A stretch of 24,422 bases of DNA from an uncultured Dorea sp. (lineage in GTDB: Bacteria; Bacillota; Clostridia; Lachnospirales; Lachnospiraceae). Location of the stretch: positions 7,333 to 31,754 of the forward strand of contig CAJTUQ010000021.1 of NCBI GenBank assembly GCA_910579335.1, written 5' to 3'. Made by a program: the position numbers and the translations under genes. Every line of letters begins with the position of its first letter. Within the stretch, counting starts at the first letter, position 1. This document shows positions 15,592-23,988 of the stretch, one piece after another. The notes beneath the pieces were generated by a model. It searched no databases. It was not told the origin of the DNA and saw only the letters and a list, made by a program, of their open reading frames with translations.

Positions 15592-16435
15592 GAGGATAAG
15601 AGATTTGGCAGTCAGGCTGCTCTGCCTGCTGATCGGCATAGCGTCAATAGGGGCGGCTTTGTTTTTGTTCGTGTTTGTATTTTGGAAGGGCAGGGACGTC
15701 ATGAGCCTTTCCTTCCTGCTGGAAAAGCCGTCCGGAATGCCGATAGGTACCGACGGGGGAATATTTCCCGCATTGATGGGTTCTGTGTATCTGGGCGGTC
15801 TTTCGGCGCTGATTGGAGGCGTTATCGGAATCGGCGGCGCGGCATATCTCACTTTTTATTCGGGCGGGAAAGGAATTGCCGCAGTCGTGGATAAAGCTGT
15901 CACCGGTCTGTCAGGCATTCCGTCTATATTATTCGGGCTGGTCGGTTATACGCTTCTGATTTATCATTTTGGAATACCGAGGAGCCTTTTGTGTGCCGGC
16001 GTGACGGTTGCGGCAATGATCATTCCATTTGTTGCAATCCGCGCAAAAAAAATATTTTCAGAAAAAGGACTGGAATATATGTATAATTCCCAGAGTCTTG
16101 GCCTGTCTAAGGAATATGCGCTCCGGAGACTTATATTTCCGGCCTGCATGACCGAGCTTTTCGGGACGGCTGCATTGGGAATGGCATACGGGATGGGCGC
16201 CGTGGCGCCTATTTTGTATACGGGTGCAGTCATGCAGGCGGAGGTGCCAAAGAAGCTGACGGATCCGTTTATGTCGCTGCCATATCACTTGTACATGCTT
16301 GTAAATAATGGGTTTTCGCTGGAGTATGCATATGGGACGGCATTTGTATTAATGGTATTTTTGTTATGTATTCAGCTGTTGTGCAAATTTATATCGTATT
16401 TTAGGGAAGGGGCGCAGTGGACGTTCAAGAGGTAG
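15584..16435 (+). CDS. pstA: Phosphate ABC transporter permease PstA
   Basis: Second membrane subunit, 283 residues, with about six hydrophobic segments. Its coupling helix region reads YNSQSLGLSKEYALRRLIFPACMTELFGTAALG, and GLSGIPSILFGLVGY matches the loop of Pst permeases. It starts inside the end of pstC (ATGAGTAG overlap), a translational-coupling arrangement. MPIGTDGGIFPALMGSVYLGG near residue 50 marks the start of the transport domain. Complete, with no anomalies seen. Confidence 0.93.
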   Translation: MSRRIRDLAVRLLCLLIGIASIGAALFLFVFVFWKGRDVMSLSFLLEKPSGMPIGTDGGIFPALMGSVYLGGLSALIGGVIGIGGAAYLTFYSGGKGIAAVVDKAVTGLSGIPSILFGLVGYTLLIYHFGIPRSLLCAGVTVAAMIIPFVAIRAKKIFSEKGLEYMYNSQSLGLSKEYALRRLIFPACMTELFGTAALGMAYGMGAVAPILYTGAVMQAEVPKKLTDPFMSLPYHLYMLVNNGFSLEYAYGTAFVLMVFLLCIQLLCKFISYFREGAQWTFKR

Positions 16436-16443
16436 GTGGTTTT

Positions 16444-17175
16444 ATGGTAGAGTTTAGCGGATTAAGAGCGGGATTCGGAAAGAAAGAAATTTTGCATGGT
16501 ATTGATTTGGCAGTAAAGAAAAAGAAAATTACGGCTATTATCGGACAGTCCGGGTGCGGAAAGACAACTTTGTTAAAAACAGTAAATCGGATATTGGAGG
16601 ACGAGGGCGGCTATATACAGGGGAAAATAACGGTTGACGGACAGGATATTATGAAGATTTCCAAAGAGGAATTGAGAAAAAGAGTGGGGATAGTATTTCA
16701 GCAGCCGATAGCGTTTCCATACAGTATTGAAAAGAATCTGACCTATGTATTGAAGTATCATTACAATCTTAGTAAAGAGGAGCTAAAAAAAAGATGTGAG
16801 GAATGCTTAAGGGAGGCAAGGCTGTATGACGAGGTAAAGGAGCAGATGTCCATGTCTGCGGCAAAGCTGTCTGGAGGGCAGAAGCAAAGGCTTGCTATTG
16901 CCAGAAGCCTTTGCGTAAACCCGGAGCTAATGCTGCTCGACGAGCCTTGTTCCGCCCTGGATATGAAAAATACAATGGCGATTGAGGAAATGCTGCTGGA
17001 GCTGAAGGAACAGTACACCATTGTGATTGTGACGCATAATCTGGCCCAGGCGCAGAGAACTGCGGACGACATTGTCTTTATGAATCAAGGGAAGGTGTTG
17101 GAAATTACGGAAAAGAACCAGTTTTTTTCCGAACCTTCTTCGGAGCTTGCCAAGGAGCAGGTGCAGTATATGTAG
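16444..17175 (+). CDS. pstB: Phosphate ABC transporter ATP-binding protein PstB
   Basis: ATPase subunit powering phosphate import, 243 residues from ATG 16444. Walker A is GQSGCGKT (34-41), the Q-loop is in VFQQP (84-88), the ABC signature is LSGGQ (142-146), Walker B is LMLLDEP (162-168), and the H-loop is in VTHN. The chosen ATG has GGTAGGTGG upstream and gives the family-like MVEFSGLRAGFG; a GTG at 16417 with its own GGGG is a possible longer start overlapping pstA. Walker A carries Gln where many PstB have Pro, and the protein is somewhat short, but the gene order makes the role clear. No phoU follows: a T-box leader comes next. Confidence 0.9.
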   Translation: MVEFSGLRAGFGKKEILHGIDLAVKKKKITAIIGQSGCGKTTLLKTVNRILEDEGGYIQGKITVDGQDIMKISKEELRKRVGIVFQQPIAFPYSIEKNLTYVLKYHYNLSKEELKKRCEECLREARLYDEVKEQMSMSAAKLSGGQKQRLAIARSLCVNPELMLLDEPCSALDMKNTMAIEEMLLELKEQYTIVIVTHNLAQAQRTADDIVFMNQGKVLEITEKNQFFSEPSSELAKEQVQYM

Positions 17176-17209
17176 CGGAAGCTTCTGACAGGCAAAGGCG
17201 TATTTGCTC

Positions 17210-17237
17210 TTGACAATGTGTGATGGTATGTTACAAT
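17210..17237 (+). promoter_or_regulatory. Promoter of the pheST T-box transcript
   Basis: A perfect TTGACA (17210-17215), 16 nt, TACAAT (17232-17237), giving a start near 17244. It separates pheST from the pst operon. Confidence 0.75.
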
Positions 17238-17243
17238 ATTGAA

Positions 17244-17518
17244 GTGTGAATAGATAAAAGCGATGACCGTGTAAAGTAGAGAGTCATTTTCCATCAGAGA
17301 GGAGGAATCTCCGGCTGAAAGTCCCTCCGGGTTCAGATGACGATCGAATTTCCCACGCAAGCTGCATTTCTGAAGTATTTTCAGATTATCAGTAGGAAAT
17401 GCCGTATCTGCACGTTACGCAGCGATGAGTGTCTGCATTTTATGGAAGATGCAGGAATCAGGGTGGTATCGCGGGTAATGCCTCGTCCCTATTATATGAT
17501 AGGGATGGGGATTTTTTT
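17244..17518 (+). promoter_or_regulatory. T-box riboswitch leader, predicted tRNA-Phe specificity
   Basis: T-box leaders sense uncharged tRNA and permit read-through into an aminoacyl-tRNA synthetase operon. The conserved T-box core AGGGTGGTATCGCGG is at 17460-17474; its TGGT pairs with the tRNA acceptor end. Stem I is visible from CGTG (17268-17271) with CACG (17354-17357) and GTCAT with ATGAC, enclosing an S-turn-like specifier loop (AGTA on the 5' side, GAA on the 3' side). The triplet UUC at 17350-17352, a phenylalanine codon, follows GAA after one base. The terminator is at 17481-17518 and pheS is the next gene, so codon, position and target agree. Confidence 0.92.
17481..17518 (+). terminator. 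Regulated terminator of the T-box leader
   Basis: CCTCGTCCCTAT pairs with ATAGGGATGGGG (12 positions including two G-T pairs) around a 6-nt loop, followed by A and seven T. The alternative antiterminator uses the T-box core directly upstream. Confidence 0.9.
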
Positions 17519-17552
17519 ATGCATTAGCAAGAAGGAAAGGAAGCAGTAAGTG

Positions 17553-18572
17553 ATGAAAGAAAGATTACAGAACATCAAAGATGAGGCGTTAAAGGCAATA
17601 GAGAGCGCCGACATGCCGGAAAAGCTTAACGACGTGCGCGTAAAGTTCCTTGGGAAAAAGGGAGAATTGACCGCAGTGCTTAAAGGAATGAAGGACGTAG
17701 CCGCCGAAGACAGGCCGAAGGTGGGCCAGATGGTGAATGAGACAAGAGCGGCGATAGAGACGCTTCTTGAGGAGAGTAAGCAGAGGATGGAGCGCGCAAT
17801 CCGTGTAGAGAGATTAAAGCAGGAAGTGATTGACGTCACGCTGCCGTCTAAAAAGAATATGGCAGGGCACCGCCATCCGAATACGATAGCTCTGGAGGAA
17901 GTAGAGAGAATCTTTGTGGGTATGGGATACGAGGTGGTAGAGGGGCCTGAGGTAGAGTACGACCTTTACAATTTTGAAAAACTGAATATTCCGGCGGATC
18001 ATCCGGCAAAGGACGAGCAGGATACTTTCTATATTAATAAAGATATCGTACTGCGTACTCAGACGTCTCCGGTACAGGCGCGCGTGATGGAGCAGGGAAA
18101 ACTCCCGATCCGGATGATTGCGCCGGGAAGGGTGTTCCGATCTGACGAAGTGGATGCGACACATTCTCCGTCCTTCCATCAGATTGAGGGACTTGTCATT
18201 GACAAGAATGTTTCATTTGCAGACCTTAAAGGTACGCTTGAGGTATTCGCAAAGGAGTTGTTCGGGCCGGAAACAAAGACAAAATTCCGCCCGCACCATT
18301 TTCCGTTTACAGAGCCGAGTGCAGAGGTAGACGTGTCCTGCTTCAAATGCGGAGGAAAAGGCTGCCGTTTCTGCAAGGGCTCCGGCTGGATAGAGATATT
18401 AGGCTGCGGCATGGTGCATCCTCACGTGCTGGAAATGTGCGGAATCAACCCCGATGAATATACAGGCTTTGCATTCGGAGTAGGATTAGAGCGAATCGCG
18501 CTATTAAAATACGAAATAGACGACATGCGCCTCCTCTACGAAAACGACATAAGATTCCTGAAACAATTTTAA
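17553..18572 (+). CDS. pheS: Phenylalanine-tRNA ligase alpha subunit
   Basis: Catalytic alpha subunit of the (alpha-beta)2 class II synthetase that charges tRNA-Phe; 339 residues from ATG 17553, with GGAAAGGAAG upstream (a GTG three bases earlier is also possible). An N-terminal coiled-coil arm (about 1-85) binds tRNA. Motif 2 is APGRVFRSDEVDATHSPSFHQIEG, motif 3 is GFAFGVGLERIALLKY, and the C-terminus DIRFLKQF is typical. The CFKCGGKGCRFC cluster is a known feature of many bacterial PheS. It lies 34 bp after the T-box terminator and is followed 54 bp later by pheT. Confidence 0.96.
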   Translation: MKERLQNIKDEALKAIESADMPEKLNDVRVKFLGKKGELTAVLKGMKDVAAEDRPKVGQMVNETRAAIETLLEESKQRMERAIRVERLKQEVIDVTLPSKKNMAGHRHPNTIALEEVERIFVGMGYEVVEGPEVEYDLYNFEKLNIPADHPAKDEQDTFYINKDIVLRTQTSPVQARVMEQGKLPIRMIAPGRVFRSDEVDATHSPSFHQIEGLVIDKNVSFADLKGTLEVFAKELFGPETKTKFRPHHFPFTEPSAEVDVSCFKCGGKGCRFCKGSGWIEILGCGMVHPHVLEMCGINPDEYTGFAFGVGLERIALLKYEIDDMRLLYENDIRFLKQF

Positions 18573-18626
18573 CGCAGGCAATGAGCGGAGCCTAATGGTA
18601 GTATTTTTTATAGAAGGAGAGGAAAA

Positions 18627-21047
18627 ATGAACACATCATTATCATGGATAAAAGCATACGTTCCGGAGCTGGACGTAACAGCGCAGGAATATGCAGATGC
18701 GATGACCTTGTCAGGAACAAAGGTGGAAGGATATAAAAAATTAGACGCTGATTTGGATAAGATTGTCATAGGACAAATCAGTAAGATTGAAAAGCACCCG
18801 GATGCGGATAAGCTGATTGTCTGCCAGGTGGATGTCGGGAAAGAGACCGTACAGATTGTTACTGGCGCTCCAAATGTGAAAGAAGGAGATAAAGTGCCGG
18901 TGGTTCTGGACGGCGGACGCGTTGCAGGAGGCCATGAGCCGGGAAGCCGCGTTGAGGGAGGCGTAAAGATAAAAAAAGGAAAGCTCCGGGGAGTGGAGAG
19001 CCAGGGCATGATGTGCTCCATAGAGGAGCTTGGCTCTAACAGGGACATGTATCCTGAATCACCAGAGTACGGAATTTATATTTTTGAGGAGGATGCAAAG
19101 GTCGGTGCGAGTGCGGTTGAAACTCTTGGGCTTGATGACGTAGTTTTTGAATATGAAGTGACGTCCAACAGGGTGGACTGTTTCAGTGTCATCGGGATCG
19201 CAAGAGAGGCGGCGGCGACTTTCCGAAAGGAGTTTCACCCTCCGGTCGTGTGCGACACGGGAAATGACGAGGATGTTAATGATTATATTAAAGTCACGGT
19301 GAAAGATACGGAATTATGCCCCAGATACTGCGCCAGAGTTGTAAAAAATATAAAAATAGGACCGTCTCCCAAGTGGATGCAGCGGAGGCTTGCTTCTGTA
19401 GGAATCCGCCCCATTAATAATCTGGTTGACATTACCAATTATGTGATGGAGGAATATGGACAGCCGATGCATGCCTATGATCTTGACACGATTGCCGGAC
19501 ATGAGATTATCGTGCGCAGGGCGGAGAAAGATGAAAAATTTGTGACGCTGGACGGACAGGAGCGCCAGATGGACGACTCTGTACTGATGATCTGCGACGG
19601 TGAAAAATCCGTAGGTATTGCAGGCATTATGGGCGGCGAAAATTCTATGATTACCGATGATGTGCATACGATGCTTTTTGAGGCGGCGTGCTTTGACGGC
19701 ACGAATATCCGAAAGTCCAGTAAAAAGGTAGGCCTCAGGACGGATGCATCCGGAAAGTTTGAAAAGGGGCTTGACCCTAATAATGCAGAAGCCGCGATTA
19801 ACCGGGCGTGTCAATTGGTAGAGGAGATGGGCGCCGGAGAAGTGGTCGGCGGAATCGTAGATGTATATGGCAAAAAGAAGGAGCCGGTAAGGGTGCCTTT
19901 TGATGCAGACGAGATTAACGCTCTTCTTGGGACGGACATTTCAAAGGAAGAGATGCTGTCTTATTTCAAGATGATAGACCTTGCATATGATGAAGAGACC
20001 GGTGAAGTGATAGCGCCTGCTTTCCGGCATGATTTGTTCCGGCTGGCGGATCTGGCAGAGGAGGTTGCAAGATTTTTCGGGTATGACAACATTCCGACTA
20101 CACTGCCAAAGGGAGAGGCTACTGCAGGAAAGCTTTCCTTTAAACTGAGAGTTGAGGAGATTGCCCGTGATGTGGCGGAGTTTTGTGGATTCAGTCAGGG
20201 AATGACGTATTCTTTTGAAAGCCCGAAGGTGTTCGACAAGCTGATGCTTCCGGCGGATTCAGCGCTCAGAAATGCTATTGAGATTAAGAATCCTCTGGGG
20301 GAGGATTACAGCATTATGCGCACCATATCGTTAAATGGAATGCTGACGTCCCTTGCGACGAACTACAACCGCAGAAATAAAAATGTAAGGCTCTATGAGC
20401 TTGGAAATATTTACCTTCCGAAGTCTCTGCCTCTTACCGAGCTTCCAGAGGAAAGAATGCAGCTTACGCTTGGAATGTACGGAGAAGGCGACTTCTTCAG
20501 CATGAAGGGTGTTGTAGAGGAGTTCTTTGAAAAGGCCGGCCTTCATAAAAAAGAAACCTATGACCCGAACGCAGGCAAGCCGTTTCTTCATCCGGGCCGT
20601 CAGGCTGATATTATTTATGACGGGAAGATCGTGGGATATCTCGGCGAAGTACATCCGGACGTGGCGGATTCCTACGGAATCGGCGAGAGGGCCTATGTTG
20701 CGGTTATCGATATGCCAGAAATCGTGGAACGCGCCACTTTTGACAGAAAGTATGCCGGAATTGCAAAATTCCCGTCAGTGAACCGGGATATCAGCATGGT
20801 GATGCCGAAAGAAATCCTGGCAGGGCAGATAGAAGAGGTTATTGAGAAAAAAGGAGGAGCGTACCTAGAGAGCTACTCTCTGTTTGATATTTATGAAGGC
20901 TCACAGATTAAAGAGGGTTATAAGTCTGTTGCATATTCAATCGTTTTCAGAGCGAAGGATAAGACTTTGTCAGACACAGAAGCAGCAGAGGCGATGGAGC
21001 GTATCTTAAAGACGTTGGAAGCAATGGGAATTGAACTTCGTAAATAG
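18627..21047 (+). CDS. pheT: Phenylalanine-tRNA ligase beta subunit
   Basis: Beta subunit, 806 residues, normal for bacteria. An N-terminal tRNA-binding OB domain (about 40-150) contains GQISKIEKHPDADKLIVCQVDVG. The B3/B4 editing domain (about 210-385) hydrolyses mischarged Tyr-tRNA-Phe. The B5 domain comes next (about 410-480), then a catalytic-like core domain, then the FDX-ACB anticodon-recognition domain from about 710 to the end (FPSVNRDISMVMP). GGAGAGG precedes the ATG. It is co-transcribed with pheS under the T-box. No frame problems are seen. Confidence 0.96.
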   Translation: MNTSLSWIKAYVPELDVTAQEYADAMTLSGTKVEGYKKLDADLDKIVIGQISKIEKHPDADKLIVCQVDVGKETVQIVTGAPNVKEGDKVPVVLDGGRVAGGHEPGSRVEGGVKIKKGKLRGVESQGMMCSIEELGSNRDMYPESPEYGIYIFEEDAKVGASAVETLGLDDVVFEYEVTSNRVDCFSVIGIAREAAATFRKEFHPPVVCDTGNDEDVNDYIKVTVKDTELCPRYCARVVKNIKIGPSPKWMQRRLASVGIRPINNLVDITNYVMEEYGQPMHAYDLDTIAGHEIIVRRAEKDEKFVTLDGQERQMDDSVLMICDGEKSVGIAGIMGGENSMITDDVHTMLFEAACFDGTNIRKSSKKVGLRTDASGKFEKGLDPNNAEAAINRACQLVEEMGAGEVVGGIVDVYGKKKEPVRVPFDADEINALLGTDISKEEMLSYFKMIDLAYDEETGEVIAPAFRHDLFRLADLAEEVARFFGYDNIPTTLPKGEATAGKLSFKLRVEEIARDVAEFCGFSQGMTYSFESPKVFDKLMLPADSALRNAIEIKNPLGEDYSIMRTISLNGMLTSLATNYNRRNKNVRLYELGNIYLPKSLPLTELPEERMQLTLGMYGEGDFFSMKGVVEEFFEKAGLHKKETYDPNAGKPFLHPGRQADIIYDGKIVGYLGEVHPDVADSYGIGERAYVAVIDMPEIVERATFDRKYAGIAKFPSVNRDISMVMPKEILAGQIEEVIEKKGGAYLESYSLFDIYEGSQIKEGYKSVAYSIVFRAKDKTLSDTEAAEAMERILKTLEAMGIELRK

Positions 21048-21064
21048 GGAAAGAGGTTTTACAC

Positions 21065-22048
21065 ATGAATAAAAAACAAACGATTGGTCTTATTATAGCT
21101 GCGGGATTATTTATACTTATCGGTGTAAGTAGTGTGCTTACGAATACATTTTCACAGAAAGCGCTGGATGCAAGTGTAAAGGATGCGCTGCTATTGACGG
21201 GCGGAACAGAGTTTCATGCGCCGAAAAACGATTATATAGCAGTAGTTAATGTGGTAGGGACAATACAGGAACAGATGGAGACGGGGATTTTTGATGTAGA
21301 GCAGAGTTACCAGCACGTTACGACATTGGATTATATCGACAGACTGATAGGCGACAAGAATAATAAGGGGATGCTTTTGTATGTCGATTCTCCCGGCGGG
21401 GCGGTCTATGAGTCGGAGGAATTGTACAGCAAGCTTCAGGAATACAAGGAAAAAACCGGGCGGCCGATTTGGGATTATATGGCCCATTATGCGGCATCCG
21501 GGGGATATATGGTGTCTATGCCGGCGGATAAGATCTATGCAAACCCGAATACGACGACAGGTTCTATCGGAGTTATTATGTCAGGATTTGATATGACAGG
21601 GCTTTATGAGAAACTGGGAATGCGTTATATCAGCATCACAAGCGGAAAAAATAAGGACAGCAGCAAGATGACAGACGAACAGATAGAAATCTACCAGTCT
21701 CAGGTGAATGAGTGCTATGAGGATTTTGTAGAGAAAGTATCCGTCGGAAGAAACATGACTGTAGAGGAAGTTAAGGCGCTGGCAGATGGACGTACCTATA
21801 CTGCAAAGCAGGCAAAAGAGAACGGATTGATAGATGAAATCAGTTTGTATGAGGAAATGAAGGCGGATATGAGTCAGGAATTGGGAATTTATGAATTTTA
21901 TCAGCCGAAGACGAAAGATAAGATTTTATCCGAGCTGTTTTCAAAGGCGTCCGACCTGGTTCCGAAGTCGGAAGCGCAGATACTAAAGGAAACCGCAGAA
22001 GAAAAGGAAAGCGGGGTGCTGATGTATTATGCAGAGCAGTTACAGTAG
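21065..22048 (+). CDS. sppA: Signal peptide peptidase SppA, S49 family
   Basis: Membrane-bound serine protease that degrades leftover signal peptides and membrane-protein fragments; 327 residues, the short single-domain form found in Gram-positives. One N-terminal membrane helix (about 7-27) anchors an extracellular catalytic domain. The predicted nucleophile is Ser145 in HYAASGGYMVS and the general base is Lys195 in SGKNKDSSKM, as in Bacillus SppA. YVDSPGGAVYESEEL (106-120) and NPNTTTGSIGVIM (160-172) are further signatures. It follows pheT by 17 bp and overlaps the next gene by 20 bp, so it is likely part of the same transcript. Confidence 0.92.
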   Translation: MNKKQTIGLIIAAGLFILIGVSSVLTNTFSQKALDASVKDALLLTGGTEFHAPKNDYIAVVNVVGTIQEQMETGIFDVEQSYQHVTTLDYIDRLIGDKNNKGMLLYVDSPGGAVYESEELYSKLQEYKEKTGRPIWDYMAHYAASGGYMVSMPADKIYANPNTTTGSIGVIMSGFDMTGLYEKLGMRYISITSGKNKDSSKMTDEQIEIYQSQVNECYEDFVEKVSVGRNMTVEEVKALADGRTYTAKQAKENGLIDEISLYEEMKADMSQELGIYEFYQPKTKDKILSELFSKASDLVPKSEAQILKETAEEKESGVLMYYAEQLQ

Positions 22049-22907
22049 CAGTCCAAAGGAAAATAATAAAAGCGAATCCCAAAATACAGAATCCTGCGGG
22101 ATTCAGGAGTATGGGTACGCAGGTTTCTGGGTGCGTCTTGCGGCGTACGTATTAGACAGCGTTGTCGTATTTTTTGCGCTTTTGGCTGTGCGTCTTGCAG
22201 TGTCAGGCGTTATGGCGGCGGCGAAGGATACCGTGCTTGCAGGAAACCTGTTATTTCAGTATAATCTGAAAGATATTGTGCTATATGTGTCAGAAGCGCT
22301 TTATTTTATTCTCTGTACTTACTATACAGGGACTACTCTTGGGAAAAAGGCGATGAATCTTCGGGTCGTCCGGGCCGACGGGGGAGAGAAATTGGGACTT
22401 TTCACGGTCGTATACCGCGAGACTGTAGGAAGGTTTCTTTGCAGCGTGATTATGGGAGCCGGATATCTCATGGCGGGTATAGATAAAGAAAAGAGGGGGC
22501 TCCATGATATCCTCTGCGATACAAGGGTTATCTATGCCAAAAAGGTTAAAGTGTTTAAGATGGAGACGGCGTTTACTCCGATTGCGGAGCCTATGGGAAG
22601 AGTGCCCGTGCAAGAGGAAGCTTCGCAGACGTATTCGATGCGGGCAGTCGATGAAGCTTCGCAGACATATTCGGTGAATGCGGCCGGGGAAACTTTGCAG
22701 CAGCCGGAGAATGGCGCCTCTCATATGCCGTGGGACGCTCCGTATACAAAGAAAGATAATGATTTTCAGAAGGCCGAAGTTTTGACTTCGAAGGAGGAAG
22801 CATGCGCATCCATAGAGCAGGAAGAGCAGCAGGATGCGGATGTTTTGGAGAATGTTTCGGATACAATTTTTGAAGGGGAGAACGCATCCTCCGATAATCA
22901 GGAGTAA
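22029..22907 (+). CDS. RDD-family membrane protein with a long acidic tail
   Basis: A 292-residue protein. Residues about 30-165 form an RDD domain: GFWVRLAAYVLDSVVVFFALLAVRL is the first helix with the conserved Arg and Asp, then a second and third hydrophobic segment, with TTLGKKAMNLRVV typical between them and DKEKRGLHDILCDTRVIY at the end. RDD proteins are poorly understood and some have been linked to ion transport. The tail (about 175-292) is hydrophilic and acidic, contains a 12-residue imperfect tandem repeat, and looks disordered. The ATG overlaps the end of sppA by 20 bp, with GGGGTG upstream. queA starts 20 bp later. The tail may be lineage-specific. Confidence 0.82.
   Translation: MQSSYSSSPKENNKSESQNTESCGIQEYGYAGFWVRLAAYVLDSVVVFFALLAVRLAVSGVMAAAKDTVLAGNLLFQYNLKDIVLYVSEALYFILCTYYTGTTLGKKAMNLRVVRADGGEKLGLFTVVYRETVGRFLCSVIMGAGYLMAGIDKEKRGLHDILCDTRVIYAKKVKVFKMETAFTPIAEPMGRVPVQEEASQTYSMRAVDEASQTYSVNAAGETLQQPENGASHMPWDAPYTKKDNDFQKAEVLTSKEEACASIEQEEQQDADVLENVSDTIFEGENASSDNQE
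22617..22673 (+). repeat. 36-bp imperfect tandem repeat in the RDD protein tail
   Basis: GAAGCTTCGCAGAC(G/A)TATTCG occurs at 22617 and again at 22653, exactly 36 nt apart, encoding EASQTYS twice, in frame. It suggests a small internal duplication in a disordered tail. Confidence 0.8.
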
Positions 22908-22927
22908 AAGAAAGGAATTCATAATCT

Positions 22928-23953
22928 ATGAAACGACAGGATTTTTATTATGAATTGCCGGAAGAATTGATTGCGCAGGATCCTTTAGAGGATCGTTCCA
23001 GCTCCAGGCTTCTTGTTCTTGACAAGAAGTCTGGGGCTGTTTCTCACCATATATTCCGGGAAATCACGGAGTATCTTCATAGGGGAGACTGTCTTGTCAT
23101 CAATGATACGAAGGTCATTCCGGCACGGCTGATTGGTTCTAAGATCGGAACCGATGCGAAAATAGAGGTATTATTGCTAAAAAGAAAAGAAAATAATATA
23201 TGGGAGACTCTTGTAAAGCCCGGAAAGAAGGCGAAGGCCGGTACGAAAATCAGTTTCGGGGACGGCCTGCTTATAGGGGAAGTGACAGATATCGTGGAGG
23301 AGGGAAACCGGCTGATACAGTTTTCTTTTGAGGGGATTTTCGAAGAAATCTTAGACAGGCTTGGCCAGATGCCTCTTCCGCCTTATATAACCCACCAGCT
23401 TCAGGACAAAAACCGATACCAGACGGTATATGCCAGACATACAGGCTCGGCAGCGGCGCCGACGGCGGGACTGCATTTTACGCCGGAGCTTTTAAGAGAG
23501 ATTCAAAAAAAAGGCATCGAGGTTGCAGAGGTTACGCTTCACGTTGGGCTAGGCACTTTCCGGCCGGTAAAAGCGGAGGAAATTACGGATCATCATATGC
23601 ATTCGGAATATTATCAGATTGGGGAGGATGCGGCAGCAAAGATTAACCGGGCAAAAAGAGCAGGAGGCCGCATTGTATGCGTGGGAACGACAAGCTGCCG
23701 TACGGTTGAGTCGGCAGCGGGTACAGACGGGTATCTGGAAGCGAAAAGCGGCTGGACAGATATTTTTATCTATCCAGGTTATCAATTTAAGGTGCTTGAC
23801 GCATTGATTACCAATTTTCATCTGCCGGAATCAACATTGATAATGTTAGTGAGCGCACTGGCGGGAAGGGAGCATGTGCTGGCGGCGTATGAGAAAGCGG
23901 TGGAGGAGCGGTACAGATTTTTCTCATTCGGAGATGCAATGCTGGTAGTATGA
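22928..23953 (+). CDS. queA: S-adenosylmethionine:tRNA ribosyltransferase-isomerase
   Basis: Transfers and isomerises the ribosyl group of AdoMet onto 7-aminomethyl-7-deazaguanine in tRNA, making epoxyqueuosine at the wobble position of GUN anticodons. At 341 residues it has the normal length. Family marks include FYYELPEELIAQDPLEDRSSSRLL at the N-terminus, VINDTKVIPARL, QTVYARHTGSAAAPTAGLHFT and HVGLGTFRPV, and the C-terminal TNFHLPESTLIMLVSA. AAAGGAA lies 6 nt before the ATG. It is probably the last gene of the sppA-RDD-queA group; no terminator is seen before the next start. tgt is not in the window. Confidence 0.96.
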   Translation: MKRQDFYYELPEELIAQDPLEDRSSSRLLVLDKKSGAVSHHIFREITEYLHRGDCLVINDTKVIPARLIGSKIGTDAKIEVLLLKRKENNIWETLVKPGKKAKAGTKISFGDGLLIGEVTDIVEEGNRLIQFSFEGIFEEILDRLGQMPLPPYITHQLQDKNRYQTVYARHTGSAAAPTAGLHFTPELLREIQKKGIEVAEVTLHVGLGTFRPVKAEEITDHHMHSEYYQIGEDAAAKINRAKRAGGRIVCVGTTSCRTVESAAGTDGYLEAKSGWTDIFIYPGYQFKVLDALITNFHLPESTLIMLVSALAGREHVLAAYEKAVEERYRFFSFGDAMLVV

Positions 23954-23988
23954 GTAAAAAATAATGTTAAAGAAGAAGGATAGAAAAG

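Noticed and set aside
22290..22922. 210-codon open frame antisense to the RDD gene
   Set aside because: The forward gene has a clear RDD domain and good spacing with its neighbours; the reverse frame shows only codon-shadow composition.
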